Part shown: one piece after another, positions 43,142 through 53,276 of the stretch
Layout of the letters: each line of letters opens with the position of its first letter
Position numbering within the stretch: position 1 is the first letter of the stretch
From: Paratinospora sagittata
Lineage: Eukaryota; Streptophyta; Magnoliopsida; Ranunculales; Menispermaceae
Assembly: GCA_035771175.1 (NCBI GenBank)
Contig: CM069593.1
Coordinates: forward strand, 32,748,741 to 32,812,740
Direction: 5' to 3'
DNA length: 64,000 bases
Position numbers and translations under genes: made by a program
The notes under the pieces: generated by a model
Told to the model about the DNA's origin: nothing
Database searches by the model: none
Seen by the model: the letters and a program-made list of their open reading frames with translations, nothing else

Positions 43142-44174
43142 TTACCTCGGTGCTTGCCATTAAGCACAGTGCAACAATGTGATCTGAGTCCACTTCATCT
43201 TCACTTGAGCTTGAATCATCCCATGTAGCTTTGAGAACTTTCTTGTCCTTTCTATACGTGTTGGAGTTTTTCTTATATTTAACGGGACATTAGCTTTTTA
43301 CATGACTTGATTTGTTACAACCGTAACATATTAACTCTACAGGCTTAGACTTGGGTTTCTTTCCTTTGTGAAATCTTGAGTAAGAGCTATTCTTTCTTTT
43401 TCTCCTAAGCAACTTGTTAAACTTTCTAGACAACATAGCCATGTCATCTTCTGAGTCTGAATCATTTTCAGAATCAGTTTCAGTATTGAGGGCAATAGAT
43501 TTCTTTTCTATTTTCTCAACCTTGACTAGTCTCATCTTATCTTTTATCTTCATTTCGTTAACCATTTATGAACGGTATAGTTCATCAAGAGTGTATTCAG
43601 CCAGATTCTTCGCTTGTTCAATGGCGGTGGCCTTAGGTTCCTATGCTCTAGGTAAGCCTCTTAGAAACTTTCTAACAGTTTCTTCTTGGTCATAGATTTT
43701 TCCTAGGTTCTTCATCTCATTGATGTTTGTTGTGAATCGAGCAATAGCCTCAGCTATCGAATCAGTTTCCTTCATCCTATAGGTCTCATATTTTTCAACT
43801 AACAATTGAAGTTTTGCCTTTTAACTTGCAAAGTTCCTTCATGGGTGACCTCTAACTTGTTCTAGATTTCTTTGGCGGTTTCACACGTACTAACTCTATT
43901 AAACTCTTTGACTGATAAACTACAAAACAAAATGTTTACAACTTGGTTATTTAATAGTTATCTTTTCTTTTCATTGGTACTCCATTTGTCTATTTCCTTC
44001 GGGACAGTTGTTCGTCACAACATCCCACATCTCTAAATCTTGGGCTTTTAGGTAGTACCTAATCTTAGTTTTCCAGTGTGAATAGTTTTCTCCCTTGAAC
44101 AGTGGTGGTCGGTTGGTGGAGTTTCCTATACCTGAGAGATAAGTACTTCTTTTATTTTGTCCTGCCATCCTCAA
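42867..44174 (-). pseudogene. gag: Copia C gag
   Basis: Gag begins with the ATG at 44168 (MAGQNKRST) or 44174, about 35 bases after the primer-binding site. It reads NRPPLFKGENYSHWKTKIRY and LKAQDLEMWDVV, the usual SIRE gag start. Frameshifts and stops follow (about 43570-43970). 43290-43565 carries acidic DTESENDSDSEDD-type sequence and the knuckle CYGCNKSSHVKS, then a stop and C. The coiled-coil segment (42738-43193) is followed by the tandem duplication. Confidence 0.83.
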
Positions 44175-44207
44175 TAAAAAATGGTTAGATACTTTGAGGG
44201 TTAACCC

Positions 44208-44219
44208 GCTTTGATACCA
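44208..44219 (-). other. Primer-binding site of Copia C
   Basis: TGGTATCAAAGC on the minus strand, one base different from the initiator-tRNA complement. It sits two bases from the LTR end GGGCTAACA (44222). Confidence 0.85.
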
Positions 44220-44221
44220 AT

Positions 44222-46293
44222 TGTTAGCCCAGATATGTCCAAGAGGCGGCTGAATTGGACACTTACCAGATTTTAACCTTTCTTAAAAATGCGCGGATTA
44301 ATGAAAGCAGATTAAATAAAGTATAACAACTAAATACTGTAACTGTAAATGAGACAATGCAATCAAGATTTATAGTGGTTCGACCTCACCTACATCCACT
44401 GCCTAACCTCCTCAGTTAGCATTTGTTCAAACTCCACTATGGACCTTCTTACGGGTGAAGATCAAACCGGTACACTTTCTCAACTTACGGGTGTGAGAAC
44501 TACCGTTTCTCAGCTTACAAATGTGAGAAAACTGTTTCTCAACTTCTGGGTGTGAGATGACCTTAATAACTTTGAGCAACACTTGCTCTTGCTCAGTGAC
44601 GAACTAGTCACTGCAAATTTAACACAAGATGAGATATGATTCCCTTTACTTAGAATTAAAGTGATACTTACAAGGCTTTGGATTGAACCTTCTGTGACCA
44701 CAGATTCAGCAAAATATGTATGATGAAGTTTATTCTGAAAACAGGTTCAAAGAGTTTTGGCCTTCTTCAATGGATTTTTAAAATGATGAAGATGAAGTTC
44801 AATAAATCCAGAAGACTGAAGTTTTTCTTTCAAACATAAGTTCAAGCACAAATGAAAGACGACTAACTTTCAAAAAGTTTTTGTTCAACTGAAAAATTGT
44901 TAATATGTTTTTTAATGCATATCAGTTTTCATATATGATTTTTTTTGTTTTTCTGCTCTAAGGCAGCACGTATATATAGAAATAATAGAGGCGTAATGGA
45001 CTTGATGAATTTTGGCACTCTAGGTTATTTCAAGTACAACGTCTACATTCTTTTCCTAAATGGATCGATTCAGTTCTGTGCATATTACGATGATAGCACC
45101 TGAATCTTTTTGACTCTTTCACGAAAGATAAATGTTCTGACACAGTATGAGAACGTTCAAAAAGTTCTAAAAAAATTGTTGTACGATTTTGAAAAGTTCT
45201 AAAAAGTATTCGTACGATTCTGAAGAAATTGACAGAAATGGTGCTATTGTCATAACAGTAACATTTGTTGAATTAGCGTCCTTGCGCATAATATCAACTT
45301 TTGTCATTTTGTTCCTTGAGGGCGCTCATGAAGCATAAGCGTCCTGCTGAACATTGAAGTGAGGGCGCTACTAAGTCGTAAGCATGAAGCATAAGCGTCC
45401 TGCTGAACATTGAAGTGAGGGCGCTACTAAGTCGTAAGCGTCCTGACTTACTTTGAAGATTTAAACGACTCAAATCATAAGGGCGCTACTTCATAGTTAA
45501 CGTCCTACTTTATTTTAAGGCATTAAACACACGAGGGCGCTACTCAAGAGTTAGCGTCTTGAAATTTAAAAACAATTTAAAAACAATATTAAGTGTGTTG
45601 AAGGACAGTAAGCGTCTTGAAAGTTACTAAGTTGATTCTAAAGATGAGGGAGTTCCTATACAAGTAGCGTCCTGATAATTTATTCAACTTATAACTATCA
45701 GCGTCCTTAAAGATAGAAATAACTTAAAAAGAAAAAGAACTTCCAGCGAACTAAAACTAAGTCAGCGTCCTGACATTCTCAAAGGTTGATAAAAGGAAGG
45801 TCGCTACTTACAGGTAAGCGTCCTTATGAATTAGTTCAATTCGACCTTGAGCGTACTAATATTTTATTAGCGTCCTGACTCATCAAGTCCAAGAGGGCAC
45901 TGTTAAAACATTAGCATCCTGAAAGACTCTATAAAAATGATTTTTGATTTCTCGATTAAAGTTCGATAAAAAATAATGTAATTGGATTAAATAAAATATG
46001 CAAACGATCGATTAAAACATGTAGGCATGCATATCGCTGAATTATATGACATAGAAGGTTCTAAAACCTATCATAATCTAATCATACAACCGAACATCTT
46101 CAAATGATCATGGTCTTCAAGAAGATATTTAATACGTTCGCTATGCATCATTGATTCTTTGAAACCTTCAAGTAAGATTAGATATGTCATATGTTCAGTA
46201 ATATCATAAACAGAATGTGGTTTGTAATCATCAAAATATCTTTCATATTAAGGATATATTCTCGTAAGGGACATGAGGATAATTGGTTCAACA
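44222..46293 (-). repeat. 5' LTR of Copia C (C-type)
   Basis: 2,072 bp. Starts TGTTGAACCA (minus, 46293) and ends GGGCTAACA. TATA box CTATATATACG at about 44970-44980. Upstream of it (45317-45915) is an array of about eleven GGGCGCT...AGCGTCCTG units, and one unit is duplicated (about 45350-45440) relative to the left LTR. A further repeat, TTACGGGTG/GTGAGAAC, lies in the U5 end (44450-44570). Confidence 0.88.
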
Positions 46294-46549
46294 GTGCATG
46301 TCGTGCTGTGGGTGAAGCCGCAGGTGCGGAGAGTGTGACATCATCATCCGATGAGGATGAAGATGATGGTGATGAAGGTGAAGGCTCACGAGGAGGTGGT
46401 CATGAGGCACAGGGTCGCCTTGTGGAAAGTGGAGTGGGTGTGGGGGACTCCCCAACCTCCACACGTCACCATGTAAGCTTGGGTGCAAGTGTGGAGGATT
46501 TGTTGATCTCCAATCGACGTTTTGAAACTGTTGTTTTCTTTGGAGGCAT
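46294..46549 (-). pseudogene. N-terminal fragment of an unidentified Ser/Pro-rich ORF
   Basis: ATG at 46549-46547 (MPPKKTTVSKRRLEINKSS), TGA at 46466-46468, then the same frame continues to the Copia C LTR end with RVEVGESPTPTPLSTRR, one more TGA, and a Pro/Ser/Asp low-complexity run (SSSSSSDDDVTL). One frame with two TGA stops suggests decay of a real ORF that Copia C then cut. It could be the beginning of an ORF1-type transposon protein, possibly of the kind seen at 1-445, but no shared motif proves it. Confidence 0.4.
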
Positions 46550-47731
46550 TCTGTGAAACATTATATGTGCAAACAAAGATACCACAAGAGTTTTGAGTGA
46601 AAATGCGGTGAAAACAGAGACAAAATGAGTCAAAACGAAGGTGAAGAGTCGAGGATGGGATGGGAACAAAAAAAATAAGCTATGAAACTTGTATTTTCGT
46701 GTGAAATCGATGGAGGAAGAAATGAGCTCTCGAGTTTTTAGAAGAAAAAAGGCGGGAGGAGGAAGAAATGAGCTCTCGATTTTTTAGACTGATCTAGTAT
46801 CAGTCTTAAGGAACGCGGTTATCTTAAGAGGAGCGCGTTCATGTGTTCTCTGCAGAACACCTTTTGGTGTTCATGCAAGGGAGCTCGTTCCTTAAGAACA
46901 TAGAATACTTAAACACTTTAAATTTGATTTTCTTGATTTCCACTTTGATTAAATTGATAATTTATGATTATTCAAGAAAATTTTGGTCATTTCTAAGTGA
47001 ATAATACACACAACAAATGAGAAAAACACTATAATCAAAATCATTCACACCAAATTAACACACACACACACGTGCATTCAACAATAATTGATACAAGATT
47101 ACCATTAATGAATCATGCATCATTATTAGAAATAATACATGCAAGATTATTAAGTATAATACATGTGAAATTATCATAGATGATATATTCAAGTGAACAT
47201 AAAATAATCATTATACACACATTCACGTGAACACATTGGAGGAAGTGATAGAATATATAAAGTTCAATATACATACTTCCATTCAAATTGAGAAAATATC
47301 ATAATATCAATTAAGTATCAATGCTCAATAACATAGTTCAATATTAAATGGATTAATACACATAAAAATTTGAGACACATGATCCATTTAATATAGATGA
47401 AAATTCTCCATATGAACATATGATAATCAATTCTAGCAAGCTCACAAGATACACATGTACACATTACATATCTTAGTCAATGATCAAAATATACATCATT
47501 CATAACATGATCAAATCAATTAAGTTTGAAGCATAGGCAATAAAATATGATAATCATTTTAGTTAAGCCTAAGATATTTTCAAAATCATACAAATATTAT
47601 AAGTAGGCATAGTATGATATGAAAAGTTTATCCAACTCACTCATCACTTAAGCAAGTATATAGTACTCATCAATAACATGATGTTTGCAATAAAAATGAT
47701 ATGACAAGTATCATGCTTAAATGAATATTAG
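46550..47731. other. AT-rich stretch with GGAACGCGTTCC-type palindromes, probable LTR remnant
   Basis: No gene. 46800-46900 contains GGAACGCGG, GGAGCGCGTTC and GGGAGCTCGTTCC, the same motif family as in A-type Copia LTRs. A repeated GGAGGAAGAAATGAGCTCTC occurs at about 46710 and 46758. A short CA run lies at about 47060. The rest (46910-47731) is AT-rich DNA of LTR style without a matching copy in the window. Confidence 0.4.
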
Positions 47732-49639
47732 TGTTGGCCCAGATATGTCCAAGAGGGGGGTGAATTGGACACTTAGACAATTTAAAGACAATTACAATGG
47801 CAGAAATAAAGTGCAGAAATTAAACAAATATGCACAGTCGATTTATTGTGGTTCAGCTACTTGCCTACATCCACTACCTAACCTCCTCAGTTAGAATTTT
47901 GAACCTTATCACTAAGGGATTCTCTTACGGGTGAGAATCAAACCGTTACACTTTTTCTCAACTTGCGGGTGTGAGAACAACCGTTACATTGCTCAGCTTA
48001 CAGACGTGAGACCAACCTATCCCAACTTACAGGTGTGAGAAGACTTGACCTAGTTGAATATAGAATATCAACTCAATAGCTTATCTAACTACTGTTACAA
48101 CCTTGATACAGTATACAAGATATGAAATTGAGTACAACTGTATCCTATGAACTATCTCTCAAATTTCTCTTTCAGCAAAAATGATATAAGTAAAAACAGT
48201 GCTGAATAATTTGAGTAAAAACAATTCAAACTTTCAAATCGATTTTCAAATAAAGCTAGAATCTTAGTTCAGTGTAAAAATCATTTGAATAAATAATGAT
48301 TCAAATAAACACTTTGAAACTAGAATAACTTAAGCTTTTTGAATCAAATGAAAATTCGACTAACTTTCGAAAAGTGTTTTGGCTTAGAGAATTTTCGGTG
48401 GTCTTAACAAATTGTTAAGTGTTTGTATTTATAGACTTGTAAAGATGAAGTTATTGTTCATTTGAATTTGAATTTCAAATATGAGCGTTTACTCACAACA
48501 GCTAGAATATATCACGAAAATGGCAACTGCACATTTCATGAATATTATGCTTTTCTCCAGATACACAAATAAGGAAAGTTTTCAAAGACGTGGTTCGTGA
48601 ATCAGAGAATATCTATTACAAATACAGAAATTTATTTTGTACGAAAAGTTGTTCTGAAAAGATGGCGAAAAAGACGTACATGTTAGAACAACAAAAATAT
48701 CATTTATATTGTTTTGTTCCTTTGAGGGCGCTCATAGAACATCAGCGTTCTATTGAACAATGAAGTGAGGGCGCTACTGAATAGTAAGCGTCCTGACTTA
48801 CTTTGACAATTAAACGACTTAAATCATGAGGGCGCTACTTTGACAGTTAGTGCCATGCTTTGTTTTAAAACATTAAACACATGAGAGCGCTACTCAAGAG
48901 TAAGCATCCTGATATTTAAAAGCAGTTTTAAAAACAATGTTAAGTGCGTTGAAGGACAGTAAGCATCTTGAAAGTTATTTAAGTTGATTCTAAGGATGAG
49001 GGCGCTCATACACAAGTAGTGTCCTGATAATTTATTCAACTTATAACTTATCAACATCCTTAAAGATAGAAATCACTTAAAAAGCAAAACGAACTTCTAG
49101 CGAGCTGAAACTAAGTCAGCGTCCTGACATTCTCAAAGGTTGATAAAAAAAAGGTCGTTACTCACAAGTAAGCGTCCTTATTAATTAGTTCAATTCATCC
49201 TTGAGCATCCTAATATTTTATCAGTGTCCTGACTCATCAAGTTCAGGAAGGTGCTACTAAAACATTAGCGTCCTGAAAGACTTTATAAAAGTTGTTTTTG
49301 ATTTCTCAATTAAAGCTCGATAAAAATCATTATTTCTCTTAATCAAATCAAGTACTTTAGAAATCTTAAGGTACGATTAAAATGTTACGATAAAAATGTG
49401 CAAACGATAAACTCATGCTGAGATAAGTTGATCGATAGACTTTACATTCTAAGTACTGGCAAACTCAGAACTTTACTTTGTGGTGTTCAATAGGCTTGGG
49501 AGCATAGTTCCTTGATCTTGATTCTTGAAAAATCTGAAACACTTGACAAGATCATTAGATACACAGATTGAAGATATTTGGAATCATCAAAACAGTCATA
49601 TCATGGGGTTCATTGAAATAACACTTAGATGCTTCAACA
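47732..49639 (-). repeat. C-type Copia LTR left of the gag-only unit D
   Basis: Starts TGTTGGCCCAG and aligns with 44222-45960 of Copia C through the U5 end, the TTACGGGTG repeats and the GGGCGCT...AGCGTCC array (48722-49270). It probably ends TTCAACA at 49639. The outer U3 end is diverged from Copia C, so this is a related subfamily. It could be the 3' LTR of unit D or an independent solo LTR; no target duplication was seen. Confidence 0.6.
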
Positions 49640-49774
49640 TAAACACATCTCTTAATACACAATAAATTTATGCTTAAGAGAATATGTTCAGGCTATTTGT
49701 GGAGTAACACAATACAGATATTTGAAATTTAAATAGAAGTGTTACCCACAAGCGAAGACCGATCATGAAGTACT
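49640..49774. other. Short untranslated stretch between LTR and D gag
   Basis: No ORF. On the minus strand a weak purine-rich run (TTAAGAGATGTG, about 49643-49656) lies against the LTR end where a polypurine tract would be expected. Confidence 0.35.
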
Positions 49775-50995
49775 TCAAGGAACCTCAAAACTTGCATTTT
49801 GATCATCAGTTGTGTTGTTCGAGTCCTTGCTGCATCCAAGTAGTTTCCTAATCCACATCTTCCAAATAAGAAACTTTGGAAACCTTCGAATGCGTATTTG
49901 AATATTCAGATCTTCTTCTTCATCAGTTGAGGTGTAAATGAGTGAACCACTGGATATGGCACTTAGTGATTGGTCATCCTCAAGTTGTTCTTCTTCATCG
50001 TACTGATCATTTACCAATGATGATGTTTCACTTTCATCCATTCTATCTCTGTCATCATCACTTGGTAAGTTGGCAAAGATCTCTTCTCTTTCGGATGAAA
50101 CTTCACTTTCTTCTGAGGAGGTCTTGAGTCCGCTTCACACATAAAGAATTCTCTCAAAGCTACTGTTAAACGGATCGTCGAATAACTCAATAAAGTTGAC
50201 TTTGTACTTCCATTTGTTTAGAAAACCCTCAAAGAAATACTTAACCAATATCTTATGAGGATAAGTTAATCCATAACTTTGCAAATCACTTCCTAATTCC
50301 ATCAACCTATCAAGTTCCTCATTAATTGTTTCCTCATGTAAGAACTTGAAAATTTCAAGCAATCTTTTAAGTACTTCAGTTCTTACCGATGTATAGTCTT
50401 TGGCTTCTATAAATGTCAGTAAGTAGCAAAACTCTTCCAAAATGAACTCTCATAGATTAAACACTTCCGTTATGCTTGTAAGTTTTTCAGCCCAATAACT
50501 TAGAAGTTTATCAGCAAAGCAAACGATGCTAATCTCATATGGTATCTCTTGATCCAGATCCTTTAAGCCTTCAAGAATTAATCTGAATCAGGAACATGCC
50601 TCTTCAATTGGTTCATTTTGAGGAATATTGAAATCTTTAAATCTTCTATCTGCATCCCTGAGCCTTGATTCTTTGTTATCAAGTGGCTCACAGTGAACCA
50701 ATTGAAGCAATTCTCATGCTTCTTTTGCAGTCTCACATTCACTGAGTTGTTCTAACTCGTTATCCGGGAGACTACAAAATAAGGCATACATTGCCTTAGA
50801 ATGTAGACGATACTCTTCTCATTCTTGAGTTGTCTAAAGCACGGTTGGCTTGTCAGGAAGAGTATAGCCATTTTTCACCATTTCCCAAAGATCAACATCT
50901 TGTGATCTCATAAATGTTTTCATGAGAATCTTTCATTCATGAAAATTTTTTTTTCTAAACAATCGTGGTCTGTCAGTGTATCTATTGTTGTCCAT
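49775..50995 (-). pseudogene. gag: Gag-only Copia-like ORF with an apparently duplicated gag module (unit D)
   Basis: A single frame of 407 codons from ATG 50995-50993 (MDNNRYTDRPRLF) to 49775, with about seven in-frame TGA/TAG stops but no frameshift. The start follows a primer-binding site by about 70 bases. The first half is UBN2-type gag: LMKTFMRSQDVDLWEMVKNG, YALFCSLPDNELEQL, CETAKEA. Two similar modules follow: residues about 113-185 (FKDFNIPQNEPIEEA...IPYEI...LLSYWAEKL) and about 211-282 (FKFLHEETINEELDRL...YPHKILVKYFFEGFLNKWK). The tail is acidic (EEEQLEDDQ, STDEEEDL) and ends in a basic/hydrophobic segment (RIRRFPKFLIWKMWIRKLL). No zinc knuckle, protease or pol is present. This suggests a non-autonomous family needing another element's enzymes. 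Confidence 0.7.
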
Positions 50996-51066
50996 ATTAT
51001 AGCTAGTTAGCACTGTCCAGCTATCTTACTCAAAGAAATTGTTAGATGACTTTGATGCAAAAACCA

Positions 51067-51078
51067 GCTCTGATGCCA
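51067..51078 (-). other. Primer-binding site of unit D
   Basis: TGGCATCAGAGC on the minus strand, one base from the initiator-tRNA complement (TGGTATCAGAGC). It lies two bases from the LTR start at 51081. Confidence 0.85.
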
Positions 51079-51080
51079 CT

Positions 51081-52649
51081 TGTTGGCCCAATATTATAGT
51101 CCAAAAGGGGGGTGAATTGGACTTGGAGAATTTTTGTGCTACCTTTCGGATATTTTAATTAAATAAGTAAAGTGCACAGTAGGTAACAATCCAAATAACA
51201 AATGCAGGAAAGATAAGTGAACACAGAGGATTTAGAGTGGTTCGGTTCCCTTTGAACCTATGTCCACTACCCAATCACTACGATCAGGATTTTCCAATAC
51301 ACTGTTGGCTAATCACTTATGGGCATGATTAGAAGTCGTTTACACTCTAACCGACTCAAAGGCTTGGTTAAAAAAGCCACAACCACTAACCTACACCAGG
51401 GCTTGGTTAGAAAGCCACAAACTAGCCTACACCAGAACTTGGCTAGAAAGCCACACTTGTAAACCATTTACGGGCGTGGTTACATGTCGTACAAAATAAG
51501 CTAATGTCACGATTGACTTAATAAAGTCAACAATACATCAAGATTACAAAATATATAGAGAAGTGTACAGTAACACTCTCAACAATATAAGCTTACAATC
51601 TTGAATGAGTCAACAATATTATTCCAACCACTATGATTTTAAATGATGCAAAGTGTTGAAATAGGTTTATCTTAAATGTAATCGATTCAAATATATATGA
51701 TGTAAAACAGTGAATCGAATATGCACAACTATCAAGATATTGATTCTAAACAATGATAAGTTTAAAGCTCGAGAATCAATATACCATGATGATCAAAACT
51801 TGATGATTCTAAATGAATATGTGATTAAGATCAAGAATCAAAGAAATCAAGTATGATCAAAAACTTTGATTCAATATAATATAATGTTAACACATGAATC
51901 GATATCTCAAACTATTTATGAAACCACCAATGAAGATCAAGATAGGGTTTCACAAACACAATCAACACAAAATCAATTTTAAAGATGATAATATAAGCAG
52001 AAAACCGATTTGCATAAACCAATATCACAAAAATTTAGATATAAAAATGTATACCCCACTAGGTATGGTTGAAGCTCCAAGATTCTTCTTGTGTGAAGTT
52101 GGATGAGAGAAATCACGATCAAAACTCAATAGAAGATGTAGATAGCACTCAAATTGTCTTGAACACTTGCACAAGAGAAACTCCCAAGTTTCTCAATGTT
52201 TTGAAAGATGTGGTGAAATTTTTAGAAGATTAGATCAATAGATCAAATGTTGTTGAACTTTTGCTTTCAAAGAAGGTTTATATCACTCAAGAACTTGTTG
52301 TTGGCTTCTATAAAGATTAATACGAAAAATGCACAAGTTTTCTAAGTTTTGCAAAAGTTGTTCTTCAAATGAGCAAGGGTCGTATTTATAGATAAACACC
52401 ACACCGAGGCACAGGAACATGTTCCTTAACATAGGAGCGCGTTTATGGTTTTAAATCGGAAAAATCTCAGATTTTCCTCCAATCAAGGAGTGCGTTCGTT
52501 ACTTAAGAAGCTCATTCCTCAATATGTCCGTTGGGTATAGGAATGAGTTCCTTCAACAAGAACCACTGACTCTTAAAGTTTTTTCTATTTTGCCCCTGGC
52601 AACAGGAACACGTTCCTTATTAAATGAGCGCGTTCCTTTTTTCTGATCA
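51081..52649 (-). repeat. A-type Copia LTR, 5' LTR of unit D, truncated
   Basis: Begins TGTTGGCCCAATATT and aligns with 53277-53560 and 56302-57590. It stops at about 52649, where Copia E gag begins, so about 750 bases of its U3 are lost. TATA box TATAAATA (minus) at 52383-52390. Upstream of this are palindromes of GGAACATGTTCC/GGAGCGCGTT type (52399-52645). The GGGCATGATTAG and GCTTGGTTAGAAAGCCA repeats lie at 51320-51460. Confidence 0.82.
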
Positions 52650-53276
52650 GGAACATGTGAAATAACTACCCAAACAGAAAGAATAAGTACCCTGATTCTA
52701 GAAGAAATGACAAGAAATTCTTGAAGGTCACTTAGGATGATACAAGTTCGAGCGAGAGTGACTCGGAATCTGGCAATGAAAAGGTTGTACTGTGCCTCAT
52801 GGCAAGTACGGAGGTAAATGACTCTACCTCTCTTGTTCTTGATGATTGTTTTGATTCTAATGATGAAAATGATATTAAGTGTTTGAGACTTAACCTTATT
52901 AGGCAAATTAAAAAGAACTCAAAACTCAAAAGTAGCTTAAGAAAAGCCTTAGTTGAAATAGAATCACAACAGGATGCTTTAGATACTCTCCAAATCGATT
53001 ATGAATTACTTAGAAATGACAGAGATACACTCCAAAAGAGTGTAGATGACCTAACCAGTGTGGTACACAAGTTTACAAATGGTCAAAAACTGTTTGATAT
53101 GATGCTAGAGCACAAAGGTGTGCTTTTGACAAGGTTGGGTTAGGATATACAGAAGGGTCAAAGCAAAAATCATATAAATATTTATTGACCAAGAGACCTA
53201 CTTGCAACTATTGCAATAAGCAAGGTCATACCATAAAAAGGTGCACACTTAGAACAAAAAGGAAAAGCCACTTCGT
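52650..53276 (+). pseudogene. gag: Copia E gag, C-terminal fragment
   Basis: The first bases match the zinc-knuckle region of Copia A gag (3050-3075). Then come the acidic Ser-rich linker, an open piece at 52799-53143 (MASTEVNDSTSLVLDDCFDS, LRLNLIRQIKKNSKLKSSLR, SLRKALVEIESQQDALDTLQ, DDLTSVVHKFTNGQKLF) with coiled-coil character, and the second knuckle CNYCNKQGHTIKRC (about 53203-53245). It is the uninterrupted counterpart of 3060-6160 in Copia A and shows where the solo LTR went in there. Confidence 0.82.

Larger units (their letters stand above)
35433..46293 (-). mobile_element. Copia element C (SIRE/Maximus-like), near full length but decayed
   Basis: Parts: 3' LTR remnant (35433-39030, interrupted by a Gypsy solo LTR), polypurine tract, RNase H, RT, integrase, protease, gag, primer-binding site and 5' LTR (44222-46293). 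The outer end of the left LTR (about 650 bp) is missing because Gypsy B inserted and its own left side was rearranged. The coding frame is broken in several places. C-type LTRs begin TGTTGAACCAG and end GGGCTAACA on the minus strand and differ from the A-type family. Confidence 0.9.

Noticed and set aside
45317..45915. CRISPR-like array
   Set aside because: Repeated motifs with spacers, but the repeats are short and degenerate, spacers vary in length, and they sit in a plant LTR that recurs elsewhere. CRISPR does not apply.
46191..46556. Plus-strand acidic ORF crossing the Copia C LTR end
   Set aside because: It spans an element boundary (46293), so it cannot be an inherited gene as read. 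The minus-strand frame starting MPPKK is the more credible one.
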